Assembly: GCF_023746555.1 (NCBI RefSeq) | Contig: NZ_CP098755.1 | Coordinates: 4,410,001-4,474,000 of the forward strand | Reading direction: 5' to 3' | DNA length: 64,000 nt | From: Brevibacillus ruminantium | GTDB taxonomy: Bacteria > Bacillota > Bacilli > Brevibacillales > Brevibacillaceae | Part shown: piece by piece, positions 8,645 through 17,722 of the stretch | Layout: each line of letters begins with the position of its first letter | How positions within the stretch are numbered: the stretch's first letter is position 1 | Made by a program: the position numbers and the translations under genes | Notes under the pieces: generated by a model | Seen by the model: only the letters and a program-made list of their open reading frames with translations | Databases searched by the model: none | Told to the model about the DNA's origin: nothing

Positions 8645-9112
8645 CTACAGCTCTTCCCGGATAAATTGCAAAACCTCCTGCACATGTCCCTTCACTTTTA
8701 CCTTGGGCCATACCTTGGCAATATTCCCTTCTTTATCGATGACAAAGGTCGTGCGCTCAATGCCCATGTACTCGCGTCCGTACATCTTTTTCAACACCCA
8801 AACCCCGTAGGCCTCGGCAATGCTGTGGTCAGTGTCGGCCAAAAGCGGAAAGGGAAGCTCATGCTTGGCCGTAAATTTGTCATGGGATTTCACGTCATCC
8901 GGGCTGATCCCCAAGACCACGGTATCCAGCTTGGAAAATTCAGGGTGATAATCTCGAAAATCGCATGCCTCGGTGGTGCACCCAGGTGTCATATCCTTTG
9001 GATAAAAATAAAGCACGACATTTTTTCCGCGAAAATCTGCCAGTGAGATCTGCTGTTGATTGCTCGCCATGAGTGTAAAATCCGGCGCTGCTTGTCCTAC
9101 TGCTGCTGCCAT
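8645..9112 (-). CDS. bcp: Thioredoxin-dependent thiol peroxidase Bcp
   Basis: 155 residues with the peroxiredoxin active site TPGCTTEACDFRD. Cys45 is the expected peroxidatic residue and Cys50 the resolving one, the same spacing as E. coli Bcp. It reduces H2O2 and organic hydroperoxides with electrons from thioredoxin. In B. subtilis the orthologue (ygaF) is next to perR and gsaB; here it lies between them but several kilobases away. GAAAGGAAGG precedes the ATG. Confidence 0.94.
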   Translation of the reverse strand: MAAAVGQAAPDFTLMASNQQQISLADFRGKNVVLYFYPKDMTPGCTTEACDFRDYHPEFSKLDTVVLGISPDDVKSHDKFTAKHELPFPLLADTDHSIAEAYGVWVLKKMYGREYMGIERTTFVIDKEGNIAKVWPKVKVKGHVQEVLQFIREEL

Positions 9113-9281
9113 TTCCGATCCTTCCTTTCATAACGGCTGCCTGTTCTTTCTAACAGTTTATCACATGCAGACAGTCACTTCATCCGCTTACTCATTGCGC
9201 TTTCCAACAGAAAACGCTAGAATTGATTGATAGCATTGATAAAGAAATATAAAATTTGCGTAGTCAGCTGGATGGTGAAGA

Positions 9282-9908
9282 ATGGCGATGAAAGAATTTT
9301 TTGATGTAACTGACCCGGAAGCCCTCAAATCTCTTGCAATACCCGAACGAGTTAAAATTTTGCAACTATTTGAGGATCTGGAGCCTCGTACAGCCAAGCA
9401 GATTGCAACCGAACTGGGAGAAAACGCCGCTCGCCTTCACTATCATGTGAAAGAACTTGTGCGTGTTGGCTTATTGAAACAGGTAGACACACGAGTAAAA
9501 GGCTCGATTGTCGAGAAGTATTACGAGCCTGTTGCCAAAGTGATTCAGGTGAAACTGCGTCTGATGATCGAAGAAAATGCACAGCAACTGAGCGACATCA
9601 TGTTTACTCCTTTCCGCACGACCGAAAAAGATCTGGTGCGGACACTCAATCGGTTTGTAGGTAGTGACGTGGATGTCCGTCAGGAATACAAAGACACATT
9701 CGCGTACAACTTGACTGAATTTTATTTAAGTCAAGACGAAAGAAATCAATTCGTGCAGGATATCAGCTTGCTCCTGAAAAAGTACAAAGGACTTAAAAAT
9801 GAAGGCGACCGCCGGAAGTTTAAGTTCTTTGATGTCTTGTTTCCATTGACCCCTCCTGATCCGTCAGAAGAAGGGGAGGACGATGAATTCGAAGACAACG
9901 AGGCATGA
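9282..9908 (+). CDS. ArsR-type winged-helix transcriptional regulator
   Basis: 208 residues. The N-terminal third is an ArsR-like winged helix (ALKSLAIPERVKIL, then RTAKQIATELGENAARLHYHVKELV split by the recognition helix). There are no metal-binding Cys motifs, so metal sensing is unlikely. The middle is helical and the end very acidic (EEGEDDEFEDNE). A possible promoter (TTGATA, 17 bases, TAAAAT) lies upstream, and a GGTG ribosome site favours the first of two close ATG codons. It is divergent from bcp, which it might regulate; this is only context. Confidence 0.8.
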   Translation: MAMKEFFDVTDPEALKSLAIPERVKILQLFEDLEPRTAKQIATELGENAARLHYHVKELVRVGLLKQVDTRVKGSIVEKYYEPVAKVIQVKLRLMIEENAQQLSDIMFTPFRTTEKDLVRTLNRFVGSDVDVRQEYKDTFAYNLTEFYLSQDERNQFVQDISLLLKKYKGLKNEGDRRKFKFFDVLFPLTPPDPSEEGEDDEFEDNEA

Positions 9909-9940
9909 AAGAACTCATCTTCGCACTTGTGAGAACATCT

Positions 9941-9972
9941 AGAAAACCATCCGGCGCGATGGTTTTCTCCAT
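9941..9972 (+). terminator. Terminator after the ArsR-type regulator
   Basis: AGAAAACCATC pairs perfectly with GATGGTTTTCT across a six-base loop, starting 32 bases after the stop codon. The following HAD gene has its ribosome site just downstream. Confidence 0.8.
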
Positions 9973-9995
9973 TTTTGCCGGAGGAGGATATCTGT

Positions 9996-10643
9996 ATGCG
10001 CACGATTTTGTTTGATTTTGATGGCACGGTAGCCAACACGCTTCCTTTAATTTACAATTCCTTCCGCTCTACCTTTCTGCAGTTTCTCAACGAGCATTAC
10101 ACGGACGAGCAGATCGTGGCGATGTTCGGCCCCCCGGAGCTGGGTATCCTGGAGAACATGATTGCCCGTGATCAACTGGAGGATGCGGTCACCCATTTTT
10201 ACGACTTCTACACGGCTGAGCATCACCGCGTAGCCAATCACCCAGACATGGCGGACATGCTGGCCCAACTGCAAAAGAGAGGGCTGCGCATGGGCGTAGT
10301 AACGGGAAAAGGCCGACGCAGTGCCGATATCTCTCTCCGGGAATGGGGCCTGGCCTCTTTTTTTGACGTGGTGATTGCCGGTGATGAGGTCGCGCAGCCG
10401 AAGCCTCATCCAGAGGGTATTCTCTCTGCGATGGAACAGATGGGCGCCCGTCCGGAAGAGACCATTTTTGTCGGGGACAGCAACTATGACATTATCGCGG
10501 GCAAAGCCGCAGGTCTGGTCACGGTGGGGGTCACCTGGCTGCCAGTCACGCAAAAAATTGGAAGCTTTCAGCCGGAGCCGGATTTTCAGTTTTCCGATCC
10601 CCAAGCATTTCTGGATTGGGTCGGAGAACGCGCCCGGGTTTAA
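9996..10643 (+). CDS. HAD-superfamily phosphatase (PpaX/Gph-like)
   Basis: 215 residues from the ATG at 9996, with GGAGGAGG nine bases upstream. All HAD motifs are present: nucleophile DFDGT near the N-terminus, VVTGKG (motif II Thr), KPHPEG (motif III Lys) and VGDSNYDIIAGKAAG (motif IV). The helical cap lies between motifs I and II. The closest relatives by pattern are pyrophosphatase PpaX and phosphoglycolate phosphatase; the sequence does not decide between them. Confidence 0.88.
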   Translation: MRTILFDFDGTVANTLPLIYNSFRSTFLQFLNEHYTDEQIVAMFGPPELGILENMIARDQLEDAVTHFYDFYTAEHHRVANHPDMADMLAQLQKRGLRMGVVTGKGRRSADISLREWGLASFFDVVIAGDEVAQPKPHPEGILSAMEQMGARPEETIFVGDSNYDIIAGKAAGLVTVGVTWLPVTQKIGSFQPEPDFQFSDPQAFLDWVGERARV

Positions 10644-10675
10644 AGCAGGAACTTCTCGATCGTCGCATCAAGCAG

Positions 10676-10722
10676 AAAAAGCCATTTCTTAGGCAGCAGC
10701 GCTGCTCCGAAATGGCTTTTTC
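10676..10722. terminator. Bidirectional terminator between HAD gene and proS
   Basis: AAAAAGCCATTTC pairs with GAAATGGCTTTTT around a 20-base loop. A and T tails on both sides fit the convergent genes. Confidence 0.9.
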
Positions 10723-10746
10723 CTGTTTATTGATACCCGCTGCCTG

Positions 10747-12213
10747 CTAATAAGCCCGACCGAACCAGACCGTATGCTCGGCGGCCTTGCCGCAGCAGAT
10801 GCAGGTTGTTTTTGTGACCGGCGGTTCAAACGGAATATTACGCGAGGTAAACTTGGTCTCTTCCTTTACCTTTGCCTCGCAAGCATCGTCGCCGCACCAG
10901 CCGGCCAGCACCCAACCGGCGACACTGTTTTCCTTCTCTGCCGCATCCGCATGCTGTTTCAAGCCATCCAATGTGTCAATATCCAGATGGGAGTTCGCCG
11001 TGCGAAAATCGAGGGCGCGCTGGTACATATTTTGTTGAATCTCCTCCAACAGGCTGCGAACAGCTTCGACGGCTTCGGCCAGCGGCACCGTCACCTTTTC
11101 TCCCGTATCCCGGCGGGCCAGGATCACTTGCCCGTTTTCCACATCACGCGGACCGATCTCCAGGCGAATCGGAACCCCGCGCATTTCCCACTCATTAAAC
11201 TTCCAGCCTGGTGTCTCCTCGCGCAAATCGGCTCTCACCCTGACCCCAGCCGCTTTCATCTGGTCAAAGAGCGGATCAAATGCCGCCATCACCTTTTCCC
11301 GCAGCTTTAACGGCCCGACGGGAATCATCACGACCTGGGTCGGTGCCACACGCGGCGGCAAAGCCAATCCCCGGTCATCTCCGTGCACCATGATCATCGC
11401 TCCGATCAGGCGCGTGGAGCTGCCCCAGGAAGTGGTATGCACATATTTGAATTGATTGTCGCGATCCAGATACTTGATCTCGAAGCCCCTGGCGAATTTC
11501 TCGCCGAGGTAGTGCGAGGTGCCTGCCTGAACTGCTTTTCCATCCTTCATCATCGCTTCAATCGAGTAGGTGTCCACTGCGCCGGCAAACCGCTCGCTTG
11601 GCGTCTTTTGCCCTTTCCAGACGGGAATGGCCAGCAGCCCCTCGACGACCTCGGTGTATACCTCCAGCATCTGCATCGTTTCCTGGCGAGCTTCCTCCTC
11701 TGTGGCGTGCGCGGTGTGTCCCTCCTGCCATAGAAACTCGGATGTGCGCAGAAACGGCATCGTCCGCTTTTCCCAGCGAAACACATTTGCCCACTGGTTG
11801 ATCAGAACCGGCAGATCGCGATAGCTTTGAATCCACTGACTGTACATATGGCCGATCATCGTCTCCGAGGTCGGGCGCAGAGCAAGCCGCTCCTCCAGCT
11901 TTTCCCCCGCAGCCTCCGTTACCCAGGGCAGCTCAGGATTGAAGCCTTCCACGTGCTCTTTTTCCTTTTGAAAGAACGATTCCGGGATCAGCATGGGGAA
12001 ATAGGCGTTGCGGTGACCTGTTTCTTTGAAGCGCTTATCCATCGCCTCCTGGATGCGCTCCCACAGCTCGTAGCCGTCCGGTTTGAAGGCGATACAGCCG
12101 CGCACCGGCGTGTAATCCATCAGATCGGCCTTTTTAATCGTATCGATGTACCAGCGTGAAAAATCCTCTGATTGCGGCGTGATTTCTTTGACGAATGATT
12201 TTTCCTCTTTCAC
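10747..12213 (-). CDS. proS: Prolyl-tRNA synthetase, archaeal/short type
   Basis: 488 residues from the GTG at 12213, nine bases after an AAAGGAG site; longer in-frame starts lie in the leader. Class II motifs are visible: MPFLRTSEFLWQEGHTAH (motif 2) and the C-terminal zinc-binding domain with Cys residues near the end (GWCGDDACE, CICCGKAAEHTVWFGRAY). There is no large editing insertion, so this is the archaeal/eukaryote-like ProRS, known in Bacilli as ProS2. It charges tRNA-Pro. Such genomes often carry a second, bacterial-type ProRS. The gene is controlled by a T-box leader directly upstream. Confidence 0.95.
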   Translation of the reverse strand: MKEEKSFVKEITPQSEDFSRWYIDTIKKADLMDYTPVRGCIAFKPDGYELWERIQEAMDKRFKETGHRNAYFPMLIPESFFQKEKEHVEGFNPELPWVTEAAGEKLEERLALRPTSETMIGHMYSQWIQSYRDLPVLINQWANVFRWEKRTMPFLRTSEFLWQEGHTAHATEEEARQETMQMLEVYTEVVEGLLAIPVWKGQKTPSERFAGAVDTYSIEAMMKDGKAVQAGTSHYLGEKFARGFEIKYLDRDNQFKYVHTTSWGSSTRLIGAMIMVHGDDRGLALPPRVAPTQVVMIPVGPLKLREKVMAAFDPLFDQMKAAGVRVRADLREETPGWKFNEWEMRGVPIRLEIGPRDVENGQVILARRDTGEKVTVPLAEAVEAVRSLLEEIQQNMYQRALDFRTANSHLDIDTLDGLKQHADAAEKENSVAGWVLAGWCGDDACEAKVKEETKFTSRNIPFEPPVTKTTCICCGKAAEHTVWFGRAY

Positions 12214-12251
12214 TGCGATTCGCTCCTTTGTGGACATACTTGGAAAAAAGC

Positions 12252-12493
12252 AAAAAACCCCCATCCCAAAAAGGGACGGGGGAAACACTCCCGCGGTACC
12301 ACCCTGATTGACCGCTGCTGCACATGTGCATCCTGCGGTCCGCTCAAAGCCCGTTAACGGCGGGTTCACCGGCATGGCTCATCGCCAGCAGCTCCTGGAT
12401 GGGGAGCAGGTACGTTCGGGCATCGACCTTCCAGCCTCGGGTCGACTCTCTGGGGCTCATCTCGCGCCTGCGGGTCCGTTCATTGCTTTTATG
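12252..12493 (-). promoter_or_regulatory. T-box riboswitch of proS
   Basis: On the minus strand the T-box sequence AGGGTGGTACCGCGGG (12290-12305) is followed by a terminator hairpin (CCCCC and CCC arms pairing with GGG and GGGGG, then TTTTTT, 12252-12282). Upstream lies stem I with the AGAGAG and GCTGGAAG elements. Uncharged tRNA should stabilise the antiterminator. The specifier codon is not obvious (see findings). Confidence 0.93.
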
Positions 12494-12499
12494 GGCAAT

Positions 12500-12528
12500 A
12501 TGGTAGCAGACAGAATTCGGATTGTCAA
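12500..12528 (-). promoter_or_regulatory. Promoter of the proS leader
   Basis: TTGACA (12523-12528) is separated by 17 bases from TACCAT (12500-12505), reading on the minus strand. It begins directly behind the ribU stop codon, so proS is transcribed independently of ribU. Confidence 0.65.
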
Positions 12529-12531
12529 TTT

Positions 12532-13131
12532 TTAGGATCGCAAGCCCAGCCTTGGGGCCAGCTTGACATACAGCGGGTACGCGACAAGCGACACCAGCAA
12601 GCCTTTTATCAGATTAAACGGCACAATGCCGTACAAAATCAGGGACCATACGCTCTCCGCCTGGAATTGGGCCACCAACTGTTCCAGCGAAACCTGATAC
12701 AGCGCTGCATAAGCAGGAAGCAGGAGATAGGCGTTGGCTACCGCCATCACCGCCGTCATCAGCAGGGTACCAATGGCAAGCCCGGCTATGAACATTTTTC
12801 TTCCTTGCCCCAAACGCTGCAGATAAACCGCCGCCACAATAAAGCTGGCGCCTGCTACGATATTGGCCAGCTCGCCGATCAAGAGGCCGTCCGTATTTTT
12901 AAACAGCATGTGGAGCGTATTTTTCAACACTTCGATAATCACACCCGCCATCGGACCGTAGATCAAGGCTCCGATCAAACCGGGCAATGTACTGAAATCC
13001 AGCTTCAAAAATGTAGGCATCAGCGGCAACTGGAATTCAAGATACTGCAAGACAAACGCGACCGCCGCCAGCATAGGAATCGTCACCAGCCGCTGGGTCG
13101 CATGCGATGTGGAAATCGCGGTTTCTTTCAT
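12532..13131 (-). CDS. ribU: Riboflavin ECF transporter substrate-binding subunit RibU
   Basis: 199 residues from the ATG at 13131, nine bases after GAGGAG. It is very hydrophobic, with about six membrane segments. Typical RibU features are an N-terminal LAAVAFVLQYLEFQLPLMP-like helix and the GPMAGVIIEVLKNTLH region of the riboflavin-binding S component. It captures riboflavin outside the cell and works with the shared EcfAA'T energising module, which is not in this window. The FMN riboswitch upstream is independent support. Confidence 0.95.
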   Translation of the reverse strand: MKETAISTSHATQRLVTIPMLAAVAFVLQYLEFQLPLMPTFLKLDFSTLPGLIGALIYGPMAGVIIEVLKNTLHMLFKNTDGLLIGELANIVAGASFIVAAVYLQRLGQGRKMFIAGLAIGTLLMTAVMAVANAYLLLPAYAALYQVSLEQLVAQFQAESVWSLILYGIVPFNLIKGLLVSLVAYPLYVKLAPRLGLRS

Positions 13132-13311
13132 CTGTACCATCTCCTCATTGTTCTCTTCCTTCTTGAGGAATGGCAACAGCAACCGTGCCTTTGTGCTTGC
13201 TTTCGCTCTCTGCCTGCCCGCAGGAATCCCCTACGAAACGCCCGCTATGCTTTTTAACAAGCTTTAATAGTCCCTGCTCGCCAAAAGTCCGCGCAGCGTC
13301 CACCTGCGCAA

Positions 13312-13346
13312 ATAAAAAACCCTGAGTAAACATCTACTCAGGGCTT
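13312..13346 (-). terminator. FMN-riboswitch-controlled terminator of ribU
   Basis: On the minus strand GCCCTGAGTA pairs with TACTCAGGG and is followed by TTTTTTATT. It lies between the FMN aptamer and ribU, so it is the likely expression platform for transcriptional attenuation. Confidence 0.88.
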
Positions 13347-13484
13347 TGACTGGCATGCAAAGATAACGAAAGAGACCTGCACATCATAGGTACAGGAAAC
13401 AGAAGGATTGCTGATCGGCAACAACCCCCTGGTGTCATACCCATGCACAAGCAAACAAGCACGCAGAAAAATCACGTACTGTCG

Positions 13485-13636
13485 TCATCCTTCTCCCATC
13501 CAGACTGTACTGTCGGCTCTGGATTCTCACCAGATCCTGCACTCCCGATTCGCGTCGCACCAAGGAGGCTCGCGGGCTTACGCGTGCATGCTGCACAGCG
13601 ATCACCGCCGGTCGGGAATTTCACCCTGCCCCGAAG
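13485..13636 (-). promoter_or_regulatory. FMN riboswitch (RFN element)
   Basis: The minus strand contains the conserved RFN pieces in order: GGGGCAGGGTGAAATTCC, GACCGGCGGT, AAGCCCGCGAGC, GAATCGGGAGTGC-type sequence, CTGGTGAGAATCCAG, GCCGACAGT and ACAGTCTGGATGGGAGA. It binds FMN and shuts off ribU when flavin is plentiful. Confidence 0.98.
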
Positions 13637-13660
13637 GAATGTATGTGGTTATACACAAGT

Positions 13661-13689
13661 ATTATAAGTGGCTTTCTCTGCTTTGACAA
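13661..13689 (-). promoter_or_regulatory. Promoter of the ribU leader
   Basis: TTGTCA (13684-13689), 17 bases, TATAAT (13661-13666) on the minus strand, about 25 bases before the FMN aptamer begins. Confidence 0.8.
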
Positions 13690-13772
13690 TGCCAGAAGTT
13701 TGCAGCCGGACAGTTTCGGATGACTCGGGCTGATCAACCGTTCTTTTCATCCGCAGCCTGTCCACTTCAAGA

Positions 13773-13925
13773 TCAACGCTGCCTGCTTTCCCCTTTTCCG
13801 CTCATTCCGCGTCCCGGGAACCGTTTGCAAAGCTCTGCGATCATAAACGGCGCAAGCATGATCAGAACGGGCAACAGCGCCATGAAGGTTGAAAATAATT
13901 TTTCATAGTACCAGGAGAAAAACAT
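13773..13925 (-). CDS. Small membrane protein, function unknown
   Basis: 50 residues. AAAGGAG lies ten bases before the ATG at 13925. Residues about 10-31 form one membrane helix, and the C-terminal 18 residues are basic and Ser/Gly-rich, so the tail is expected in the cytoplasm. It lies alone between the ABC exporter operon and the FMN leader. I recognise no family; the ribosome site and hydrophobic pattern are the support. Confidence 0.6.
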   Translation of the reverse strand: MFFSWYYEKLFSTFMALLPVLIMLAPFMIAELCKRFPGRGMSGKGESRQR

Positions 13926-14033
13926 CGGATCGCCTCTCCTTTGGACTTGAGATTTTTTTCCGCGTTCGAAAGGTTATATTCGTTAGTGTTCGTTAGTGCA
14001 TGAGCCATTTAGCATGAACAGAAAGAAGCGGAG

Positions 14034-14831
14034 TCATGACCCCGCCCCGCTGTATTTGCGCACGCCCCAGTTCCAGACCAGCAGGCCGATGCTGAAAAAG
14101 ACAATCCCGACAACCGGCGTAAAGGCGGCGTACACGTACCACGTCTCTTTGCGCAGGAAGTAAGCGGCCGGATACACCCCGACAAACGCAAAGGGCAGCA
14201 CATAGGTCAGAACAATCCGGATCACTTTGTTATAGACGTCGACCGGATAGCGTCCGTACTGTTGAATATTCCAGATCATCGGCGAGATGCCGGTGCGTGA
14301 ATCAGAGAAAAAGCTGACGGCGGCAATTGCCGTATACACCCCGCCATAGATCAGCATGCCGCTGAAGACCAGTCCGACAAACAGAAGCGGATCGTACCAG
14401 GTGAACGACAAATCCAGCCGGATGGCAGCGTAGCCCATGATGATCAAGCCGGTTATCACGCCAAAAATCCGGTCCGGCGCAATCGACTCCAGACAAACCT
14501 GGGCCAGATTATTGAGCGGCCGGGTGAGGACACGGTCCATTTCGCCGCGGATGATATAGCGTTCGTTGAAATCCCAGAAGCCGAAAAACATGGAAAAGAG
14601 CGCATACGGGATCAGGAAAAAGCCGTAGATAAAAATAATCTCGTCCCGCGACCAGTCTTTGAGCAGGGGGACGTGCTGGAAAACAACCACGATAAACACC
14701 AGGTTGATCAGCTCATTGATCAGGTTGGAGGCCAGCTCTCCCAAAAAATCGGCGCGATACGCCAGTCTTGTCTTGAAATACTGTCCCAGATAATCGGCGA
14801 AAATGCCGATGATATGTTTAAACTCGCTCAT
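14034..14831 (-). CDS. ABC-2 family exporter permease (DUF990-like), second subunit
   Basis: 265 residues with six predicted membrane segments, ending near the membrane (VWNWGVRKYSGAGS). Patterns such as WDFNERYIIRGEMDRVLTRP are typical of the ABC-2/DUF990 permeases, where an RGEMDRVLTRPL-like stretch marks an interfacial helix. It begins six bases after the first permease and shares its family, so the two should form a heterodimeric channel with the ATPase encoded upstream. The substrate is unknown; related systems export drugs or lipids. Confidence 0.87.
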   Translation of the reverse strand: MSEFKHIIGIFADYLGQYFKTRLAYRADFLGELASNLINELINLVFIVVVFQHVPLLKDWSRDEIIFIYGFFLIPYALFSMFFGFWDFNERYIIRGEMDRVLTRPLNNLAQVCLESIAPDRIFGVITGLIIMGYAAIRLDLSFTWYDPLLFVGLVFSGMLIYGGVYTAIAAVSFFSDSRTGISPMIWNIQQYGRYPVDVYNKVIRIVLTYVLPFAFVGVYPAAYFLRKETWYVYAAFTPVVGIVFFSIGLLVWNWGVRKYSGAGS

Positions 14832-14837
14832 CTTCGT

Positions 14838-15632
14838 TTACCCTCCCTGCACGACCAGCTTGTTCTGGGCTTTTCGCCACATAACGAGGATCGGAACTAA
14901 GATGACGGCCACCCAAAGCGCCTGCAGACCGATCATTTGCCAGGCTTTCTCGGCCGGGATGGCACCTGTGAAAATGACGCTGGGATAGTAGTTGATCGCC
15001 TGAAACGGCAGATAGCCCATCAGGGTCTGCGCCCAACCCGGGAAAAAGCTGATCGGCAGCACCAGACCGGACAGCAGATCGACCACGACGCGTTTGGCCC
15101 GCATCATCCCGTCATTGCGGAAAAGGAAAAAGGTAAACAGACCGGTAAGCAAATTTAACTGCGTGTTGATGACAAACGCAAACATCAGACTGACCAGATA
15201 CATGCCCCATGCCCCCGGCGTCCCCGGAAAGCGAAACGGAATCAGCAGACTGATCAGGAAGATGCCTGGCAATGCAAAGAAGATCATGCGGAAAATCCCT
15301 TCGCCAAAGGCCTGTGCCGTCTTCACCGCCAGGTAGTTGTAGGGGCGAATCATTTCGATTGCCACCTTGCCCTCGCGTACCTCCTGCGCCATCTCCATAT
15401 CGATGTTGTTGAAGTAAAAGGCGCGCGACATCCAGGCAACCGCCACATACGCAGTCATCTGCTCCACCGACAAGCCGCCGAGCTGCTGCTGGCCGCCGTA
15501 GATTGCTCCCCACAGGAAGTAGTAAGCCCCGATGTTGATCGCGTAGATGATAATGCCGCTGTAGTAATTGACCCGGTAGGCCAGCAGGGTGAGAAAACGG
15601 ATGCGGATCAGCTCCCTGTACAGCTTACCCAT
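14838..15632 (-). CDS. ABC-2 family exporter permease (DUF990-like), first subunit
   Basis: 264 residues with six predicted membrane segments and the matching interfacial stretch VREGKVAIEMIRPYNY. Its start overlaps the end of the ATPase gene by eight bases, suggesting coupled translation. With the second permease it makes up the membrane part of the exporter. Confidence 0.87.
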   Translation of the reverse strand: MGKLYRELIRIRFLTLLAYRVNYYSGIIIYAINIGAYYFLWGAIYGGQQQLGGLSVEQMTAYVAVAWMSRAFYFNNIDMEMAQEVREGKVAIEMIRPYNYLAVKTAQAFGEGIFRMIFFALPGIFLISLLIPFRFPGTPGAWGMYLVSLMFAFVINTQLNLLTGLFTFFLFRNDGMMRAKRVVVDLLSGLVLPISFFPGWAQTLMGYLPFQAINYYPSVIFTGAIPAEKAWQMIGLQALWVAVILVPILVMWRKAQNKLVVQGG

Positions 15633-16635
15633 GGCTGGCTACCTCGCTGTCTGTGGAGTAGATATTGCGCACGATATCCTCGGTGCTGGCCTCCATGATT
15701 TTGACATCGCTCACGTCAAACGTAGACATCACAGTAGACAGGACAAACGGCAGCATCTCCTGGCTGCGGGCTACTCTAACGCGCAGCGTAAAATCATTGT
15801 CCGGTTGGATCTCACAGGGCAGCTCACCAAGAACCTCGCGCAGTTCAACCGGTGTTGTCCGTTTCTTGAACTGAAACGCCACCTCTGTGCCACTGCCCCA
15901 TTTCTCTTTCAGGTCACTGAGCAGGCCGTCAAAGATCAGCTTGCCTTTGTCCATGACCAACACCCGCTTGCAGAGTGCTTCGATATCACTCACATCATGA
16001 GTCGTCAGCAGGATCGTCATGTGTTCGGTATCGTTCAGATTCCGCAAAAATTCGCGAATCTTCTGCTTCACCAATACATCCAGCCCGACGGTCGGCTCAT
16101 CGAGAAACAAAAGCCGCGGCTTGTGAATCAGGGCTGCCGCCACCTCACATCGCATTCGCTGACCCAGACTCAGCTTGCGGACAGGCTGACTGACAAAAGA
16201 GCCGATGTCCAGCTCTTCGATCAACCGATCCAGCCAACGCTGCCCTTCTGTCTCTTCCATCTTGTACACAGATTTTAACAGACGAAATGACTCCAGCGGC
16301 GAGAGGTCCCACCAGAGCTGGGAGCGCTGGCCAAAAACGACGCCGATGGAGCTGACGTACTGTTCGCGCTGTTTTTGCGGAACAAAGCCGTTAATGACAA
16401 TCTCCCCGCCGCTCGGGTTCAGGATGCCTGTCAGCATTTTGATCGTCGTGGATTTGCCGGCCCCGTTTTCGCCAATCAGCGCAAACATCTCTCCCTCCTC
16501 CACGGTAAAGGAGAGATCATCAACAGCTTTGACCGTTTTGTACTCCCGGTTGAACAAATCGCGAATCGCACCCTTTAACCCTGCGCGGGCCTGATGAATG
16601 CGAAATTCTTTTTGCAAATGGTTGACTTGTATCAT
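15625..16635 (-). CDS. ABC exporter ATP-binding protein
   Basis: 336 residues from the ATG at 16635, which has AAAGGGCGG upstream. Walker A is GENGAGKSTTIKML, the signature is LSLGQRMRCEVAAAL and Walker B is LLFLDEPTVGLD followed by the H-loop TTHDVSD. The ABC domain is followed by about 100 residues of a C-terminal regulatory domain common to ABC-2 drug and lipid exporters. The N-terminal HQARAGLKGAIRDLF-like segment and the 'GQRSQLWWDL' Q-loop are typical of the DUF990-permease partners. First gene of the three-gene unit. Confidence 0.93.
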   Translation of the reverse strand: MIQVNHLQKEFRIHQARAGLKGAIRDLFNREYKTVKAVDDLSFTVEEGEMFALIGENGAGKSTTIKMLTGILNPSGGEIVINGFVPQKQREQYVSSIGVVFGQRSQLWWDLSPLESFRLLKSVYKMEETEGQRWLDRLIEELDIGSFVSQPVRKLSLGQRMRCEVAAALIHKPRLLFLDEPTVGLDVLVKQKIREFLRNLNDTEHMTILLTTHDVSDIEALCKRVLVMDKGKLIFDGLLSDLKEKWGSGTEVAFQFKKRTTPVELREVLGELPCEIQPDNDFTLRVRVARSQEMLPFVLSTVMSTFDVSDVKIMEASTEDIVRNIYSTDSEVASHG

Positions 16636-16711
16636 AAAATACCGCCCTTTATGCACAGTTGAGTAAGTTACCATTGCTAAGTGTATATGAGCAGGGAGAT
16701 TTCTGCAAAAT

Positions 16712-17560
16712 TCAATGTGCTGGTAAGTGTATCACGACTCCAGTTTTATCATCGGATGGCTTGAAACGGGGGTAGGCCGTGCATTCGGGATCGCTTTTTT
16801 CCAGAGCGATCAACTCTTCTGCATACGCGTGCAAGCCTTTTTCCAAAATGGGGCGAACCGTGTGCTCCCATCCGGTTGGGCCCTCTCCCCGCGCTGTCGG
16901 CCAAAACAGTCCGTCCGTCAACAAAATGACCGCTTTGATTTCGATGAGATTGAGCCGCCCGAACTCCAGAAATTCACTGCTGCACGACTCTCCGTTTAGC
17001 ACGCCGTAGCCTCCAGCCGTGTTCGCCTGATACCGATTCTGAATCAAAATGGGGCGGACGTGGCTGATCAGCTCATCTCTCGTCCGGGTGCCGCTCCGGG
17101 TCGCTTCCTCCCATTTTTCCAACGCAACTGCCTCCAAGTGACTTACCTGCGGGTGCGTCAAGACACGAATGGTATCGTCGCGGTAGACGGCAAAAATCAT
17201 GCAATCTCCCGTCTGGGCATATGTCAGATGACGATCATCCAGCTTGACCGCGGCTGCGGCTGCACCCCACAACGCTTCCTTTTGCCGAAGGTCTATTCCG
17301 GCCGCACTCATTTGTGCTGCGATGTGTTCGTTGGCTGCCAGCAGCTCGGCCCGCAGATCGCCGTCTTTTGTCATCGCTTCCAAATGCTCGCGCACAATCT
17401 GCGCCGCTGTCGCTCCCCCGGTCTGCCCGGCAGGACTTTTGTACGGGACAAGAGATGATACGCCGTCAATGACTGCGAATAGTTGCTGAGAAGATTGAAT
17501 CACCAAAGCATCCTCGTTGTTGCCGTTGTATCCGGCGATTGTGACAGACTCTGTACGCAT
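16712..17560 (-). CDS. PP2C-like protein phosphatase
   Basis: 282 residues from the ATG at 17560 (AAAGGA nine bases upstream; the longer frame is upstream sequence). Elements of a PP2C/SpoIIE-like fold are visible: an N-terminal GYNGNNEDAL (NxDA-like metal site), AVIDGVSSL (DGVS), a central TGDCMIFAV (GDS/C) and LLTDGLFWP plus DDKTGVVI near the end (xxDGL and DD). These are the positions of the Mn-binding Asp residues. The substrate is unknown. It lies 76 bases upstream of the ABC operon on the same strand and may be co-transcribed. Confidence 0.8.
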   Translation of the reverse strand: MRTESVTIAGYNGNNEDALVIQSSQQLFAVIDGVSSLVPYKSPAGQTGGATAAQIVREHLEAMTKDGDLRAELLAANEHIAAQMSAAGIDLRQKEALWGAAAAAVKLDDRHLTYAQTGDCMIFAVYRDDTIRVLTHPQVSHLEAVALEKWEEATRSGTRTRDELISHVRPILIQNRYQANTAGGYGVLNGESCSSEFLEFGRLNLIEIKAVILLTDGLFWPTARGEGPTGWEHTVRPILEKGLHAYAEELIALEKSDPECTAYPRFKPSDDKTGVVIHLPAH

Positions 17561-17722
17561 TCGATGGCATCCTTTCCGTTCGCTCTTTTCTTTGAAGCAA
17601 GAGCTACCAGGCTGAATTTTACCATTTTTCCAAATCCTGTTCCAGTTACAGCTCTCCCGATTACCTCTTGAATCAATTGTGATAAGATGGGGATGGACTT
17701 TTGCGAGGAAAGAGGGAAAAAG

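Noticed and set aside
13408..13686. 92-residue + ORF across the FMN riboswitch
   Set aside because: The region is a clear structured RNA on the other strand.
14838..16635. Drug-resistance specificity for the ABC-2 exporter
   Set aside because: The permeases show only general family features; assigning a drug would be guesswork.
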